64,000 nucleotides of DNA from Alphaproteobacteria bacterium (GTDB taxonomy: Bacteria; Pseudomonadota; Alphaproteobacteria; TMED109). Below, one piece after another: positions 1 through 8,337 of the stretch. The notes under the pieces were generated by a model. That model was not told the origin of the DNA and ran no database searches. It saw only the letters and a list, made by a program, of their open reading frames with translations. The first letter of the stretch is position 1. Every line of letters starts with the position of its first letter. The position numbers and the translations under genes were made by a program. The stretch covers positions 51,803-115,802 of the forward strand of contig JAURCJ010000005.1 of assembly GCA_030828505.1 (NCBI GenBank), in the 5' to 3' direction.

Positions 1-1192
1 GAAAAAATTAAATGGTAGTAATGTTCCAAAAAATATTGAAGATGATCTAAAAGCCCTCATCTCGGCTGGTTATTATGCAGTAGGAAAAGATAAAGTTTCC
101 ATGAAAATTGCAATTAATGCAGCAAGTCGTTCAGGCACTGATAACCCTAAGCTTTATTGGAGGGCAGGTTTAGCTTCATATAGATTAAACAAAAAAGATA
201 TAGCACTTAAACATTTTATAGAATTATCAAAAATAGAAAAAGATATATGGTTAAAATCTGCAGGATCTTATTGGGCTGCTAAAATTTATAAAGAAGCTAA
301 CGATATAATTGAAGCAAAAAAATACTTTAAAATAGCGGCTAAACAAACGAATTCATTTTATGGTCAATTAGCTATCGAATATTTAAATATTAATGAAAAT
401 ATTATGTGGACAATAAAAAAGCCAGGTGGTTTTTTTGAATTAAATATTTTAAATAATGAGCATGTTAAAAGAGCTATAGCTTTAGCGAGTACAGGCAGAT
501 ATGGCGAAGCAGATCAGGAAATTAGATTCGTTTACGGTATTTTAGGTAATGATAAAATCTATGAATTATTAGAATTGACAAATTACTTAAATTTACCAGC
601 TGTTCAACTTAGATTAGGTGATAAATTATTTCAAAAAGGTGAATTAAGTTATTTAGCTTTATATCCTTCACCACAATGGTTTAATAATCTAGAAAAAAAA
701 ATAGATGAAGTTATGCTGTGGTCTCTAATGAGAAAAGAGTCTAGTTTTTATTTAAAGGCAAAAAGTCCGAGAAGTGCTAGAGGGTTATTACAAATAATGC
801 CAAGTACAGCTAGGACAATTACCAAGAATCGTTCAATCAGAGGTGCAAATTTATGGAAATTATATGATTTAGAGTATAATATAACCATAGGACAAAATTT
901 ATTGTTAAGATTAATGGATGATGAAAATATTTCTAACTCTTTAATACCAATTTTGATGTCTTGGAATGCAGGTCCTACTAAATTTAAAAAGTGGAATGAA
1001 AAAATTAAAGTTTATTCTGATCCTTTACTATATATTGAAAGTATACCAAGCTACGAAACTAGATGGTTTGTTAAAAAGGTTTTAAAAAATATGTGGATAT
1101 ATAGAGATAAATTTCAACAAGCTAAGGTAAGTAGAAAAGCTTTAAATAATAATAAGTGGCCAAAATACGTGAACTTAAGCTCTAGTAGGTGA
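1..1192 (+). CDS. Soluble lytic murein transglycosylase, 5' partial
   Basis: This is a periplasmic-type lytic transglycosylase that would cleave the MurNAc-GlcNAc bond of peptidoglycan. The C-terminal SLT domain is clear: MRKESSF carries the expected catalytic Glu and is followed by ARGLLQIMPSTA, then a SWNAGP motif. The upstream part is helical and repetitive, as in the superhelical U-domain of Slt70-like enzymes. The ORF track starts at an internal Met at 101, but the frame is open back to base 2 (reading KKLNGSNVPKN and onward), so the gene begins outside the window and its signal peptide is not visible. It ends 4 bases before moaB, so the two may be cotranscribed. The family call is secure; the exact subfamily is not. 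Confidence 0.9.
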   Translation, partial: KKLNGSNVPKNIEDDLKALISAGYYAVGKDKVSMKIAINAASRSGTDNPKLYWRAGLASYRLNKKDIALKHFIELSKIEKDIWLKSAGSYWAAKIYKEANDIIEAKKYFKIAAKQTNSFYGQLAIEYLNINENIMWTIKKPGGFFELNILNNEHVKRAIALASTGRYGEADQEIRFVYGILGNDKIYELLELTNYLNLPAVQLRLGDKLFQKGELSYLALYPSPQWFNNLEKKIDEVMLWSLMRKESSFYLKAKSPRSARGLLQIMPSTARTITKNRSIRGANLWKLYDLEYNITIGQNLLLRLMDDENISNSLIPILMSWNAGPTKFKKWNEKIKVYSDPLLYIESIPSYETRWFVKKVLKNMWIYRDKFQQAKVSRKALNNNKWPKYVNLSSSR

Positions 1193-1196
1193 TGAT

Positions 1197-1739
1197 ATGT
1201 TAGGTATAGATAAAGAAAGAGTTTTTAAGCCTGTTAATATAGCGTTATTAACAGTTTCTGATACTAGGAGTCTAGCAAATGATAAATCTGGAGATACTCT
1301 TCAAGCCAGAATATTAAAAGCGGGTCATAAAGTTTATGATAGGTTTATAGTTAAAGATGATATAGCAGAAATTAAAAATATATTATTAAAACTTATTAAT
1401 AATAAAGATGTAGATACAGTAATTACTACTGGAGGAACTGGCATAACTGGTAAAGACTTAACTCCGGAAGTATTTAATGAAATTCTTGAAAAAGAAATAC
1501 CTGGTTTTGGAGAATTATTTAGATGGCTAAGTTTTAAAAAAATAGCCACTTCTACAATCCAATCAAGAGCTATGGCGGGTGTAACTAAAGGTACTTATTT
1601 GTTTTCGCTCCCAGGCTCAGTTGGTGCTTGTAAAGATGCGTGGGATGATATTTTAGTACACCAGCTAGATTATAGACATAGGCCATGTAATCTAGTGGAA
1701 CTAATGCCTAGATTAAGAGAACATGAGAAAGACGTTTAA
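1197..1739 (+). CDS. moaB: Molybdenum cofactor biosynthesis protein MoaB/MogA family
   Basis: This cytoplasmic protein belongs to the MoaB/MogA family, which binds molybdopterin and, in MogA, adenylylates it before molybdate insertion. The N-terminal LTVSDTR motif and the central TTGGTGITGKDLTPE motif are both family signatures. Its 180 residues match MoaB of many proteobacteria. The C-terminal part (LPGSVGACKDAWD) is also typical. The start follows the upstream transglycosylase stop by 4 bases. No other molybdenum cofactor gene lies in the window, so the client enzyme cannot be named. Confidence 0.9.
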   Translation: MLGIDKERVFKPVNIALLTVSDTRSLANDKSGDTLQARILKAGHKVYDRFIVKDDIAEIKNILLKLINNKDVDTVITTGGTGITGKDLTPEVFNEILEKEIPGFGELFRWLSFKKIATSTIQSRAMAGVTKGTYLFSLPGSVGACKDAWDDILVHQLDYRHRPCNLVELMPRLREHEKDV

Positions 1740-1789
1740 AGCCTTATGTACTGGTTATCTGCCAAAAATTGAGTGTTAAATAAGTTAAC

Positions 1790-1812
1790 GTTGTCTAAAA
1801 GTGTTGTCTAAA
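1790..1812. repeat. Two direct copies of GTTGTCTAAA
   Basis: The 10-base word GTTGTCTAAA occurs at 1790-1799 and again at 1803-1812, a 13-base period. A shortened inverted copy (TAGACAA) overlaps the crotonase start region near 1874. The copies lie in the intergenic region upstream of the crotonase gene. They could be protein-binding half sites, or chance in A+T-rich DNA. Confidence 0.3.
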
Positions 1813-1878
1813 TATTTCACATGGTCTACCAATTATATAATATAATTTAATAAGTAATATTACTTTTAGGAGTAGACA

Positions 1879-2694
1879 ATGTCTGTAAGAATAGAAAAGG
1901 ATAATAATGTTTGGACTATAATTCATTCTAGGCCTGAGGTTAGAAACGCTATGGATCCCAAAAGTGCTGATGAATTGTATCAAGCATTTATTGAATTTGA
2001 AAATAATAATGACGCATCTGTGGCAGTTTTTTGGGGTGAAGGTGGTTCATTTTGTTCTGGCTGGGATTTAAAATATGCCTCATCTTTAAAAGGAGCAGAC
2101 CCTTTAAAAAATTTAAATATACCCAAAAATAGAAAAAATAATGGTAATGGAAGTGATATACCCAGAGGACCAATGGGACCAAGCAGATTAGAATTAAGCA
2201 AACCAGTAATAGCAGCTATAGCAGGCCCAGCAGTTGCAGGGGGAATGGAGTTAGCACTTTGGTGTGATTTTAGAGTTATGGAGAGATCTTCTTATTTAGG
2301 AGTTTATTGTAGAAGATGGGGAATTCCGCTAATAGATGGTGGTACTGTAAGACTTCCTAAGATAGTTGGTCAAGGTAGAGCTTTAGAAATTTCATTAACT
2401 GGAAGAAAAGTAACGGCAAATGAATGTGAAAAGATAGGGTTGTGTGAATATATAGTTGAAGATGGAAGATGTAGAATAAAAGCTGAAGAAATTGCCCATA
2501 GTATTGCTAAGTTTCCTCAAGTATGTGTAAAAGCTGATAGAAACTCCATAATAAAACAAAGTAATCTAAGCGTTAAAGAAGGTCTTGAGAATGAATGGTA
2601 TAATAGTATTGAAGTTCTTTCTAAAGAAGGTATTGAAGGAGCAGAGAGGTTTTCTAAAGGACATGGAAGACATGGGGATTTTGAAGATATTTGA
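1879..2694 (+). CDS. Enoyl-CoA hydratase/isomerase (crotonase) family protein
   Basis: This is a crotonase-fold enzyme that would act on an acyl-CoA thioester in the cytoplasm. Visible landmarks are the oxyanion-hole region CSGWDLKYASSL, the second oxyanion segment AGPAVAGGMELALWCDFRV and the GGTVRLPKIVGQGRALEISLTG stretch. Aligned by eye to classical enoyl-CoA hydratase, the first catalytic Glu (in the usual QPEI motif) is replaced by the Cys of YCRRWG, while the second Glu (ALEISL) is present. It may therefore be a hydrolase, isomerase or other crotonase rather than a standard hydratase. A good ribosome site (AGGAG, 8 bases upstream) supports the start. It appears to be a single-gene unit. 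Confidence 0.85.
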   Translation: MSVRIEKDNNVWTIIHSRPEVRNAMDPKSADELYQAFIEFENNNDASVAVFWGEGGSFCSGWDLKYASSLKGADPLKNLNIPKNRKNNGNGSDIPRGPMGPSRLELSKPVIAAIAGPAVAGGMELALWCDFRVMERSSYLGVYCRRWGIPLIDGGTVRLPKIVGQGRALEISLTGRKVTANECEKIGLCEYIVEDGRCRIKAEEIAHSIAKFPQVCVKADRNSIIKQSNLSVKEGLENEWYNSIEVLSKEGIEGAERFSKGHGRHGDFEDI

Positions 2695-2815
2695 AATACG
2701 CTTGATTCTTTTCTAATAGGCGTCTAAGAAAATCAGCCAAAATTTTCAAATTAGAGCCATCTCTACAAATCCTAGAGTAGGTGGAATTTTAAAAGAATTG
2801 TGTTAATATGTTTTT

Positions 2816-2917
2816 ATGAAAAACCTAAAAACATTAGCTCGTTTTCTATCTTATATAATTCTAGCATTAGGAGTATTTCTTATAGCTGAAGGATTAATGA
2901 AGTATTTTTTAGGCTAA
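2816..2917 (+). CDS. Possible 33-residue membrane peptide
   Basis: A short ORF encodes 33 residues: a basic N-terminus (MKNLKTLARF), one hydrophobic segment of about 17 residues and a short tail. It lies 20 bases before the GNAT gene on the same strand. No clear ribosome binding site is seen, and short hydrophobic ORFs arise easily in A+T-rich DNA, so this is tentative. Function unknown. Confidence 0.4.
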   Translation: MKNLKTLARFLSYIILALGVFLIAEGLMKYFLG

Positions 2918-2937
2918 TAATATATTAATGGAAAATT

Positions 2938-3456
2938 ATGAATAAATTAGAAGAAAATTACCTTAAAATACCTACCATTGAGACTGAAAGATTGATATTA
3001 AATTATCCTTTAATGAATGATTTTAAAAATCTTGAAGTATTTTTAAAAAGTGAAAGAAGTAAATTTTTAGGTGGACCATATAATAGTTTTAGTGCTTGGA
3101 ATGATTATATGGCAAATATTGGGCATTGGTCACTTTATGGGTATGGCTTATGGTCATTAAGAATAAAAGAGAATAATAAATATATTGGAAGAGTTGGAAT
3201 TATAAAACCGGCTATGTTTAATGAACCAGATTTGGCTTGGCACGTATTTGAAGCTCATGAAGGTCAGGGTTATGCCTATGAAGCAGCTATAGCTGTTAAA
3301 GAATATGCAATAAATAATTTTAAATTTTCTAGTCTAGCTAGTCATATAATAGAAGGTAATAAAAATTCTATATCTTTAGCAGAAAGAGTAGGGTTTAAAA
3401 TAAAAAAAGAAGAAGTTATCAATAATAAAAATTTCATTATTTACTTTCATATATAA
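2938..3456 (+). CDS. GNAT family N-acetyltransferase (RimJ/RimL-like)
   Basis: This 172-residue protein has the layout of RimJ/RimL-type GNAT acetyltransferases, which move an acetyl group from acetyl-CoA to an amine. ETERLILNYPLMNDF near the N-terminus is the typical TERL opening. The acetyl-CoA binding region is recognisable at HEGQGYAYEAAIAVKEYA, a variant of the G-x-G-A/Y-x-x-E-A motif, followed by the NKNSISLAERVGFK segment. The substrate cannot be inferred. The possible small membrane peptide lies just upstream. Confidence 0.85.
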   Translation: MNKLEENYLKIPTIETERLILNYPLMNDFKNLEVFLKSERSKFLGGPYNSFSAWNDYMANIGHWSLYGYGLWSLRIKENNKYIGRVGIIKPAMFNEPDLAWHVFEAHEGQGYAYEAAIAVKEYAINNFKFSSLASHIIEGNKNSISLAERVGFKIKKEEVINNKNFIIYFHI

Positions 3457-3529
3457 AACTTTCTAAAAAAAGATAATTTATGTCATATATGATGTTTATT
3501 TAATTAGGGTAAAGATAAAATTATACCTT

Positions 3530-3688
3530 CTATTTAGAAGGATTTTTTTCTTTTTCTTTACTTAATAAATATTCTTTATGAGCTTTTTTAGAATCTTCCC
3601 CTCCATTTAATTGACTGACCATAGGTTGATCTAAAACTTTTAATAACTCAGGTTGTTTTTTTTTATTTTTTTTATCTGTAATTTTCAT
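3530..3688 (-). CDS. Small charged hypothetical protein, 52 residues
   Basis: This ORF is too short for the supplied track. Read on the minus strand it starts ATG AAA ATT ACA and encodes 52 residues, very rich in lysine and glutamate, with a middle stretch PELLKVLDQPMVSQLNGGED and a basic end. A GGAG ribosome site lies about 6 bases before the start. The sequence is hydrophilic with no membrane segment, so it should be a soluble cytoplasmic peptide. It is divergent from the exported protein at 3737. No family is recognised. Confidence 0.6.
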   Translation of the reverse strand: MKITDKKNKKKQPELLKVLDQPMVSQLNGGEDSKKAHKEYLLSKEKEKNPSK

Positions 3689-3712
3689 TTTTTTCTCCGT
3701 ATTCTCTATTTT

Positions 3713-3734
3713 ATAATATAATATATTATATTAT
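3713..3734. repeat. 22-base all-A/T perfect palindrome before a start codon
   Basis: Arms ATAATATAATA and TATTATATTAT form a perfect inverted repeat with no spacer, ending two bases before the ATG at 3737. It occupies the divergent gap between the small minus-strand gene and the exported protein. It replaces any visible Shine-Dalgarno for the downstream gene. It could be a binding site, a promoter element or simply low-complexity A/T sequence. Confidence 0.45.
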
Positions 3735-3736
3735 TT

Positions 3737-4072
3737 ATGAGTAAAATATTTTTTATCGTATTTGTTTTTATATGTCTATCAAGTAATTCTTTTGCTAAAA
3801 TTGAAAAATGGGAATGTTATGCCCCTAAGAATTCAAGTAAGTTTGCAGATAAGACAGTAGTAGGTAATTATAAATTAGATACTGATAAGGTGACTGTTGA
3901 ATATTTCAGCAATGGGAATTGGAAATATTATGATTGGTGCTGTAATATCAAATTTAATAAAGAAAGAAACATATTATATTTTTCATTTCTAGGTTTTAAT
4001 CATATATTTGATTTAAATTCAAAAGATCGTTTTGTATCTAATTTTAAATACCCATGTAAAGTTATTAATTAG
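3737..4072 (+). CDS. Small exported protein with W-x-C start (member A)
   Basis: The protein has a clear Sec signal peptide (IFFIVFVFICLSSNSFA, likely cleaved after SFA) and about 91 mature residues. The mature part opens with KIEKWECYAP and ends with a Cys four residues from the C-terminus. A second cysteine pair (WCC) sits mid-protein. Alternating polar and hydrophobic residues suggest beta strands. The layout of signal peptide, W-x-C, Y-K-L-D-type strand and terminal Cys recurs in the proteins at 4667 and 8414, so I treat them as divergent paralogues. The role is unknown; a periplasmic or surface location is likely. Confidence 0.7.
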   Translation: MSKIFFIVFVFICLSSNSFAKIEKWECYAPKNSSKFADKTVVGNYKLDTDKVTVEYFSNGNWKYYDWCCNIKFNKERNILYFSFLGFNHIFDLNSKDRFVSNFKYPCKVIN

Positions 4073-4091
4073 CAAAGCTTCTTATAAAATT

Positions 4092-4571
4092 TTAGTTTGT
4101 GATTGGAACAAAACCACAGGCATAAAATTTATTATTATTTTCTTTAAAAATTAATAATGGCTTACCTCTCATACTTCCAATGCTTATAAGCCCTCTATTA
4201 TTCGCAGTAGTTATTTTAGGTTTTAAACCTATAGTTGAATTAAATATTCCATTTTTATCAATAGAAAAATTTACTAAGTTTTCTATATTCCAATCAGATA
4301 ATTCAGGTTTACTCTCTATTATTGGAATGCCAAAATTTTCACAAGAGTCCCCGTCATATAAAGCAATTCTATATTTTCCCATTTCTAGATTTTTTAATTT
4401 AAACTTAAATGCTGGCAATTGAAGAAACCAACTATCAACACCTTCAGCATTACCAATATTTAACTTATCCTTTGTAAAAAATTCTACTGTAGTCCAATCA
4501 GCTATAAGTTGTATTGGATAAATATAAATAAAACATAGAAATGTTATAAAAGTCCAAATATTTGATTGCAT
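4092..4571 (-). CDS. Exported SodC-like protein lacking metal ligands
   Basis: This 159-residue protein starts with a hydrophobic export signal and has no recognised enzyme label, but its order of motifs follows Cu/Zn superoxide dismutase. FKLKNLEMGKYRIALYDGDSC sits where SodC has the L-x-x-G-x-H-G-F-H-I-H-x-x-G-D-C block, VNFSIDKNGIFNST resembles the later N-x-x-V-D-x-x-G segment, and GKPLLIF...YACGFVP matches the C-terminal G-R-x-L-V-V-H...ACG-V end. The two SodC disulfide cysteines are kept, while the metal-binding histidines are replaced (IALY for HIH, LLIF for VVHE). I infer a SodC fold without dismutase activity. It is divergent from the exported protein at 4667. Confidence 0.6.
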   Translation of the reverse strand: MQSNIWTFITFLCFIYIYPIQLIADWTTVEFFTKDKLNIGNAEGVDSWFLQLPAFKFKLKNLEMGKYRIALYDGDSCENFGIPIIESKPELSDWNIENLVNFSIDKNGIFNSTIGLKPKITTANNRGLISIGSMRGKPLLIFKENNNKFYACGFVPITN

Positions 4572-4593
4572 AATATTTTCTCCATAAAAATAC

Positions 4594-4609
4594 TACCATA
4601 ACTATGGTA
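4594..4609. promoter_or_regulatory. Perfect palindrome in divergent gap
   Basis: TACCATA-AC-TATGGTA is a perfect 7-2-7 inverted repeat. It lies 23 bases upstream of the minus-strand SodC-like gene and 57 bases upstream of the plus-strand exported protein. Its position and symmetry suit a dimeric regulator binding site, but no regulator gene is adjacent. Confidence 0.45.
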
Positions 4610-4666
4610 AAATTTTAAAATATTTATATCACAGCGATGGATTAAATAATTATGTTATGATGAATA

Positions 4667-5023
4667 ATGAAATATTTTTTATTAGTCATAATATTATTTT
4701 TAATTGCATTCAATGCTATAGCAAAAGTGGAGGTATGGTTATGTAATAGTAAGCATGGTATTGATGTTTTTAAAATAGACATTATAGAACCACATAATAT
4801 TTCTCAAAGAATTAATAGGAGTTGGAAGAAATTTTTGACATCTGAGCAAAAAACCGAAGTAGCAGATGTTATATACGAACCTCAAAATCAATTAATAAAA
4901 ATTATTTATAATTTTGAAATAGATAAAAAAGAAATAATATTTAATTTAGAATCCAGAGAGTTAATTATAAAATATAAAGATAAAAATAAATTGAACAGTA
5001 AATGGTCGTGTGAATTAAAATAA
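4667..5023 (+). CDS. Small exported protein with W-x-C start (member B)
   Basis: A strong signal peptide (FLLVIILFLIAFNAIA) is followed by KVEVWLCNS, a mature start closely similar to the protein at 3737. The mature part of about 99 residues has a strand FKIDIIEP, a YEPQNQLIKI strand, and ends KWSCELK with a Cys four residues from the end. With only two cysteines in the mature region, these probably form one disulfide tying the ends together. No family is recognised. It is transcribed away from the SodC-like gene. Confidence 0.7.
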   Translation: MKYFLLVIILFLIAFNAIAKVEVWLCNSKHGIDVFKIDIIEPHNISQRINRSWKKFLTSEQKTEVADVIYEPQNQLIKIIYNFEIDKKEIIFNLESRELIIKYKDKNKLNSKWSCELK

Positions 5024-5160
5024 ATATAGTAAAATATTCTTTTTATAAAAATGAAGATTATAATTATAATAATTAATTTTTAATTGATACAATTGATTTT
5101 CAAAGAGTATGCTCTATCTTTAAAGTAAGTTTTTTTGTGCTTCTTAGGATTGGAAAATAT

Positions 5161-5607
5161 ATGTTAACTTTCAGAAGTACTCAAACTTTATTAGTTATAT
5201 TTTTTTTAATTTTTCCTAATATATTATATGCGAATACCCAGATGAAATTTGCATGTATGTCCTCTTGGTATGAACATTGTAATATGGGAATATGTGAAGA
5301 TTACGCAAATAAAAAGCCTTTTTTAAAGCAAGTAAAGATTCTAATTGATTTAAGCTCAAAGACATTAATCAGAAGAACGGATAATAATTATATTATGAAT
5401 ATTACAGAGACTCGCTTTAGGCCAAAAAAACATATTTATATTGGTTATGGAGATAATTGGTCTAATGGATATTTAGTCATCAATTTATTAAATGAAGAAG
5501 AAGGAACCACAGGCTATATGGATACACTTTTTACAAATGCAGGAGGATTTGTTAGTACAGGTTTTTGCAAGCTACAAGTAATAGATGATAGTATTATTGA
5601 AGGTTAG
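5161..5607 (+). CDS. Small exported cysteine-containing protein (member D)
   Basis: The ORF track starts at a GTG at 5137, but ATG 5161 is preferred: a GGA-containing ribosome site sits about 6 bases before it and translation from there gives a normal signal peptide (LLVIFFLIFPNILYA). The mature protein of roughly 120 residues has several cysteines (FACMSSWYEHCNMGIC near the start and FCKLQV near the end). It shares with its neighbours an early Cys and a late Cys, but the W-x-C motif is not kept, so membership of the same family is uncertain. Function unknown. Confidence 0.6.
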   Translation: MLTFRSTQTLLVIFFLIFPNILYANTQMKFACMSSWYEHCNMGICEDYANKKPFLKQVKILIDLSSKTLIRRTDNNYIMNITETRFRPKKHIYIGYGDNWSNGYLVINLLNEEEGTTGYMDTLFTNAGGFVSTGFCKLQVIDDSIIEG

Positions 5608-5647
5608 ATAAATTTATCTTAGTTTAACGTAAAATAATTAAAAAATA

Positions 5648-6067
5648 TTATATTTGTACGTAAAAAATTATACCTATTAAAGCCATTATAATTTGAGTAA
5701 GATAAATAAATACAGAAGAGAAATGCCAATTTCTGAATAATTTCTTTTTCTTTTTTTCTTCTATATTATCACTATCAGAAATAGAATTTATTTTAGGCAT
5801 AATTATTAACAAGTTTATTATGAAACCCAAAGCAATAATAAATGATATAATAATAGACCAGTGATCTTTAAGTATAAATGAAAATATAAATGTTATAGAC
5901 GCCAGAATACCACCAAAAATAAAATTTCTTGGAAAAATTTTTCTTAAAAAGATAGATTTATTTTTATCATCTAATATTTTATTTGATACTGGCATGACAC
6001 AAAATATAAAGAACAACATATAACTCAATAAAGAACTGTATAATATTATTAACATAGCTACTTTCAT
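5648..6067 (-). CDS. Four-helix membrane protein, DUF4149-like
   Basis: The 139-residue protein has about four hydrophobic segments with a lysine-rich loop between the third and fourth. A Pro soon after the first helix (FCVMPVSNKIL) and RKIFPRNFIFGG before the second helix resemble the DUF4149 family of small inner-membrane proteins, whose function is unknown. It is convergent with the exported protein that ends at 5607; the gap between them holds an AT-only palindrome (AGATAAATTTATCT). The DUF4149 assignment is by eye only. Confidence 0.55.
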   Translation of the reverse strand: MKVAMLIILYSSLLSYMLFFIFCVMPVSNKILDDKNKSIFLRKIFPRNFIFGGILASITFIFSFILKDHWSIIISFIIALGFIINLLIIMPKINSISDSDNIEEKKKKKLFRNWHFSSVFIYLTQIIMALIGIIFYVQI

Positions 6068-6181
6068 ATAATTATTAATTGATTAGTAAACCATATCATA
6101 ACAAGCAGATTTTTGTATCAGAATAGTTTATTATGTTAAATTATCATTACATATATATTAAATTTAATTTTAGGAGGATTT

Positions 6182-6721
6182 ATGGTTAAGCATTATGAAG
6201 TTGCGGAAGGATTGTGTGATAATATAGATGAAGAAACTCAATCTTATGTCTTTAATCAAACTATGTTAAGAATAAAAGATCCAAAAATATCATTAGATTT
6301 TTATACTCGAATTATAGGCATGAAATTATATAGAAAAATAGATTTTTCGGATATGAAATTTACATTGTACTTCTTAGCTATGTCTGGAGATGTAGATGAT
6401 AATAATGTACCTAAAGAAGACAATCAGAGAACTACATGGACATTTTCACAAAGGGCTATGTTGGAATTAACTCATAATTGGGGTTCAGAGAATGATAAAA
6501 ATTTTACATACCATAATGGTAATACAGATCCCCAAGGTTTTGGGCATATTGGGTTTTCTGTACCTGATGTTTATGCAGCATCTAATCGTTTTGAAAAACT
6601 AGGAGTAAAATTTATTAAAAAACCTGATGATGGTAAAATGAAAGGCTTAGCCTTTATAGCAGATCCAGATGGTTATTGGATTGAAATATTACAAGCGAAT
6701 ATGATAGAAAAAAATTCTTAA
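6182..6721 (+). CDS. gloA: Lactoylglutathione lyase (glyoxalase I)
   Basis: Glyoxalase I converts the hemithioacetal of methylglyoxal and glutathione to S-lactoylglutathione in the cytoplasm. The 179-residue protein opens with [18 protein letters not shown] and continues [30 protein letters not shown] and DGYWIEILQ, covering the expected metal ligands (Gln, Glu, His, Glu). The N-terminal extension of about 25 residues is typical of longer eukaryote-like GloA forms. A strong AGGAGG site lies directly upstream. gshA, which makes the first committed step to glutathione, is elsewhere in the window. It overlaps the convergent dadA-like gene by 4 bases. Confidence 0.92.
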   Translation: MVKHYEVAEGLCDNIDEETQSYVFNQTMLRIKDPKISLDFYTRIIGMKLYRKIDFSDMKFTLYFLAMSGDVDDNNVPKEDNQRTTWTFSQRAMLELTHNWGSENDKNFTYHNGNTDPQGFGHIGFSVPDVYAASNRFEKLGVKFIKKPDDGKMKGLAFIADPDGYWIEILQANMIEKNS

Positions 6722-7869
6722 ATTAAGGTACTAATTTTTTTTGCAGTAAAAGCACTTAATGTCCAGCCGAGATGTCCATGGCCTGTATTATAGAAAACAT
6801 TATTATTTTTTTTACTTTGTTTTATTATAGGCATCATATTAGGTGTCATAGGCCTTAGGCCAGCCCATGGTTTTACATCTTCAGTGTTAATATTTGGAAA
6901 ATTGCTCTCTGCCCACTTTATCAAAGGCCTTACCCTATCCCACTTTATATCTGTATTGTATCCACTAAATTCTGCAGTTCCGGCTATTCTCAATCTTTCA
7001 TTACCGAGCCTTGCTGTAACTATTTTTTTTTCATCATCTAATAGACTAACCCATGGAGAATTTTCTCCAGGGTTATTAATAGTAATACTATAACCTTTTA
7101 CTGGATATATAGGTATATTATCGCCAATACTATTAGCTATTTTTTTTGAGCCTATCCCAGCACAAACTATTACTATATCTGTATTATTTAGTTCATCATT
7201 CAGATTTTTAGCATGCTTTTGAATAAAAGTTACGTTGTATTTATTCTTTAAAATAGCACTTAATTCTATACAAAACTTATGAATATCTCCTGTAAAATCG
7301 GTGGTATTATAAAAACCACCTATAATATTATTATTAGATAGAGAAGGTTCAATATCCATTATCTCATTTTTATTGACTTCCCATCTTTCTAGCCCAGCTA
7401 ATTTATATATTTTGTTGGTTTCGCGTGCAAATTTTAATTCTCTTTCATTCTGATATATATGTAATATACCTTTTTGAACCATATCGAATTTTATATTTTC
7501 TTCATCAGATATTTCTTTATATAATTTACCAGAATTCAAAGCCATTTTGCATGTTTCCAATGTATTTTCTTTATGTTCGGATATTGAATTAATAAATTTT
7601 ATAAACCATGCATATTTATTTAGGTCTGGTTTTAATGAAATAAGTAAAGGGGCATCTCTTTCAAATATCCATTTACTCGCTTGTATAATATTTTTCCAGC
7701 TATTCCATGTTTCTGCATTAGAGGCACTAATTTGGCAGCCATTGGCATAAGATGTTGCCATTGCTGGATACCTTCTTTCCTCCAATATAGTAACTTTATG
7801 ATTATTTTTTGCTAAGTAGTAGGCGGTAGTTATACCTGTTATACCACTTCCAATAATTTTTATATTCAT
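6718..7869 (-). CDS. dadA: FAD-dependent D-amino acid dehydrogenase family protein
   Basis: This DAO-family flavoprotein would oxidise an amino acid or related amine. The FAD-binding [14 protein letters not shown] dinucleotide fold is at the N-terminus with [15 protein letters not shown] after it, as in DadA. The C-terminal [12 protein letters not shown] matches the conserved DadA ending that contacts the flavin and substrate. At 383 residues it is shorter than enterobacterial DadA (about 430), so the substrate may differ from D-alanine; glycine or another imino acid is possible. No alanine racemase is nearby. Confidence 0.8.
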   Translation of the reverse strand: MNIKIIGSGITGITTAYYLAKNNHKVTILEERRYPAMATSYANGCQISASNAETWNSWKNIIQASKWIFERDAPLLISLKPDLNKYAWFIKFINSISEHKENTLETCKMALNSGKLYKEISDEENIKFDMVQKGILHIYQNERELKFARETNKIYKLAGLERWEVNKNEIMDIEPSLSNNNIIGGFYNTTDFTGDIHKFCIELSAILKNKYNVTFIQKHAKNLNDELNNTDIVIVCAGIGSKKIANSIGDNIPIYPVKGYSITINNPGENSPWVSLLDDEKKIVTARLGNERLRIAGTAEFSGYNTDIKWDRVRPLIKWAESNFPNINTEDVKPWAGLRPMTPNMMPIIKQSKKNNNVFYNTGHGHLGWTLSAFTAKKISTLI

Positions 7870-7936
7870 AAGTTAATTTTATCATAAAAATTATGAAGTT
7901 CAAAATTTTGACTATAAGGTATATTAATTATCTATG

Positions 7937-8311
7937 TTATAATTTATTATCATTTTCTTTAGCTAATAAACAATGATCAAGTTTATTGAAACGCCAATTA
8001 GCAAATACTATATATGCTAGACTGCTCAATTGCTTTATAATGGGAAGAGAAATAAATTTACTTAATATTTTCCAGTAACCTATATGATTCCATATAATAA
8101 TAAAAGCATCCAATCCAATATAGAGTTTATTATTATAAAACACGTGTAACAATTTTAAAGCGGAAGAAGTTTTAATACCTTTTTTCTTTAGCTCATTATT
8201 ACTTGAATTTATATCTTGCCAATTAAATATACCTCTGGGTGCAATTCTTTTATAGTAATTAATTTCTTTACTACATAAATTACATTTACCATCAAAAAAT
8301 ACTATGATCAT
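7937..8311 (-). CDS. DCC-family thiol-disulfide oxidoreductase-like protein (DUF393)
   Basis: VFFDGKCNLCSKEINYY at the N-terminus is the signature of the DCC (DUF393) family, named for its D-x-x-C motif, with a C-x-x-C redox pair. The 124 residues fit the family length. A thioredoxin-like redox role is assumed for this family but its substrates are poorly known. There is no signal peptide, so it should act in the cytoplasm. It is divergent from the exported two-cysteine protein at 8414, which is suggestive but not proof of a functional link. Confidence 0.85.
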   Translation of the reverse strand: MIIVFFDGKCNLCSKEINYYKRIAPRGIFNWQDINSSNNELKKKGIKTSSALKLLHVFYNNKLYIGLDAFIIIWNHIGYWKILSKFISLPIIKQLSSLAYIVFANWRFNKLDHCLLAKENDNKL

Positions 8312-8337
8312 GATATTGAGATAAGTGTTTTTACTCC

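Noticed and set aside
1795-1983. 62-residue minus-strand ORF across the promoter and start of the crotonase gene.
   Set aside because: Its sequence is biased and overlaps both the ribosome site and the beginning of a secure gene; no supporting motif.
2700-2740. Imperfect stem (TGATTCTTTTCT with AAGAAAATCA) after the crotonase gene as a terminator.
   Set aside because: The stem has a bulge, a long loop and no following T run, so it is too weak to call.
5137-5160. GTG start for the exported protein ending at 5607.
   Set aside because: ATG 5161 has a better-placed ribosome site and gives a normal signal peptide.
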